Of a stretch of 64,000 nucleotides of DNA, positions 63,562 through 64,000 are shown one piece after another. A model generated the notes under the pieces. That model searched no databases and had not been told where the DNA came from. It saw nothing but the letters and a program-made list of their open reading frames with translations. The stretch comes from Lachnospiraceae bacterium. GTDB lineage: Bacteria > Bacillota > Clostridia > Lachnospirales > Lachnospiraceae. The stretch lies in contig JAFQOW010000029.1 of assembly GCA_017412055.1 (NCBI GenBank), positions 1-64,000 of the forward strand. The letters run 5' to 3'. Numbering within the stretch: the first letter of the stretch is position 1; every line of letters starts with the position of its first letter. Made by a program: the position numbers and the translations under genes.

Positions 63562-64000
63562 TTATAAGCTGGCGAAAAGTGCAGCTATTTCCTCCTCGGT
63601 TAATTGTCTGTTAGGTGAATCATCAACTTTTGTAGCAAATGGATTGCTTTCTGTAGTCTCTTCAGTTACTTCTATATCATTATTTTCAATAGTGTCTATT
63701 ATGATGTCACTGCCGTCATCTATAGCTGCATCAAGCTCTGGAGTCATTTCATCTGGAACGGTTATATCTTCAAGCTCTTCACTTTCTGCCATTTTAGCTA
63801 AGTTGATTTCGTTTTCTATGTCAGTCATAGTATTATCATTGGCATCTAAGTTTTCTAGCATTGATGAGATATCAAATTCATTTAAATCAAAGCCAAGATT
63901 ATCATCAGGAATGACGATAGGTTCTGGCTCTATAAAAGGTTCTTCAATAATAGGTTCAGGAACAACTACAGGTTCAGGAACAACTACAGATTCTGGAACA
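63562..64000 (-). CDS. acidic Pro/Glu-rich protein, N-terminus cut by window edge
   Basis: At least 145 codons are open from the right edge of the window to the stop at 63562; the gene starts outside. The visible part begins with Val-Pro-Glu-Pro repeats (VVVPEP), then an acidic, disordered-looking stretch, and ends NRQLTEEEIAALFASL. An ATG at 63861 is internal and not the true start. I do not recognise the family. It lies 4 bp upstream of the exonuclease gene and is probably in the same operon. Confidence 0.7.
   Translation of the reverse strand, partial: VPESVVVPEPVVVPEPIIEEPFIEPEPIVIPDDNLGFDLNEFDISSMLENLDANDNTMTDIENEINLAKMAESEELEDITVPDEMTPELDAAIDDGSDIIIDTIENNDIEVTEETTESNPFATKVDDSPNRQLTEEEIAALFASL

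Overview
The window is AT-rich, gene-dense Firmicutes DNA. Several features together point to a motile member of the Lachnospiraceae (Clostridia): ParABS next to a DUF4446 gene, a Tad pilus operon with DUF5702 and FHA/DUF6382-type proteins, a flagellin beside a DUF6240-type protein, a V-type ATPase operon, and a type II-A CRISPR-Cas9 locus. The genus cannot be fixed from sequence alone. A perfect parS site upstream of parA puts the left end near the replication origin.

Layout. 1-3.8 kb: parS, parA, parB, a DUF4446 protein and an HD-GYP-like protein. 3.8-6.3 kb: murG, a HIT-family protein and a small histidine kinase. 6.3-18 kb (minus strand): one long operon for a Tad/Flp pilus. In transcription order it holds tadZ-like, tadA, tadB, tadC (frameshifted), a Flp pilin, a DUF5702 protein, a TadE-like protein, a prepilin peptidase, a second TadE-like protein, an FHA protein, a rhomboid protease and a flavodoxin/SCP2 protein, all behind a recognisable promoter. 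18-23.4 kb: a YaaL-like protein, a large DUF6240-type protein, flagellin and FliS; the two large genes carry sigma-28-type promoters of identical geometry. 23.4-31.5 kb: a free-standing NRPS-like protein, glycogen branching enzyme and an aconitase-family hydratase. 31.6-39.3 kb: a surface/membrane cassette (TPR-VWA protein, secreted Ig-like protein, small membrane protein, HflK/HflC-like SPFH pair). 39.3-42.7 kb: a hairpin-rich intergenic stretch, azlCD and an IS30-family element.

42.9-50.2 kb: a complete type II-A CRISPR locus with tracrRNA (minus strand), cas9, cas1, cas2, csn2 and an array of 18 repeats and 17 spacers. tracrRNA has its own TTGACA/TATCAT promoter and a GNRA-loop terminator. 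One spacer occurs twice in the array. A decayed RhuM-family gene follows. 50.5-52.5 kb: a DUF3737 protein, tRNA-Lys(CTT), an inverted 29-nt copy of part of that tRNA, and trmB. 52.6-61.2 kb: a nine-gene V-type ATPase operon (H/G-like, C, I, K, F, E, A, B, D) running directly into a D,D-carboxypeptidase gene. 62.6-64 kb: a DEDD exonuclease with a zinc-finger-like tail and the 3' part of an acidic, Pro/Glu-rich protein gene cut by the window edge.

The most notable observations are: tadA appears to start with the very rare codon ATT; tadC is broken at a six-base homopolymer; a TadE-like gene carries an 18-bp in-frame tandem repeat and two Cys/His modules; the DUF6240 and flagellin genes share late-flagellar promoters; the VWA-SPFH cassette has no obvious named function; and a tRNA-Lys anticodon-arm copy lies beside its parent gene.
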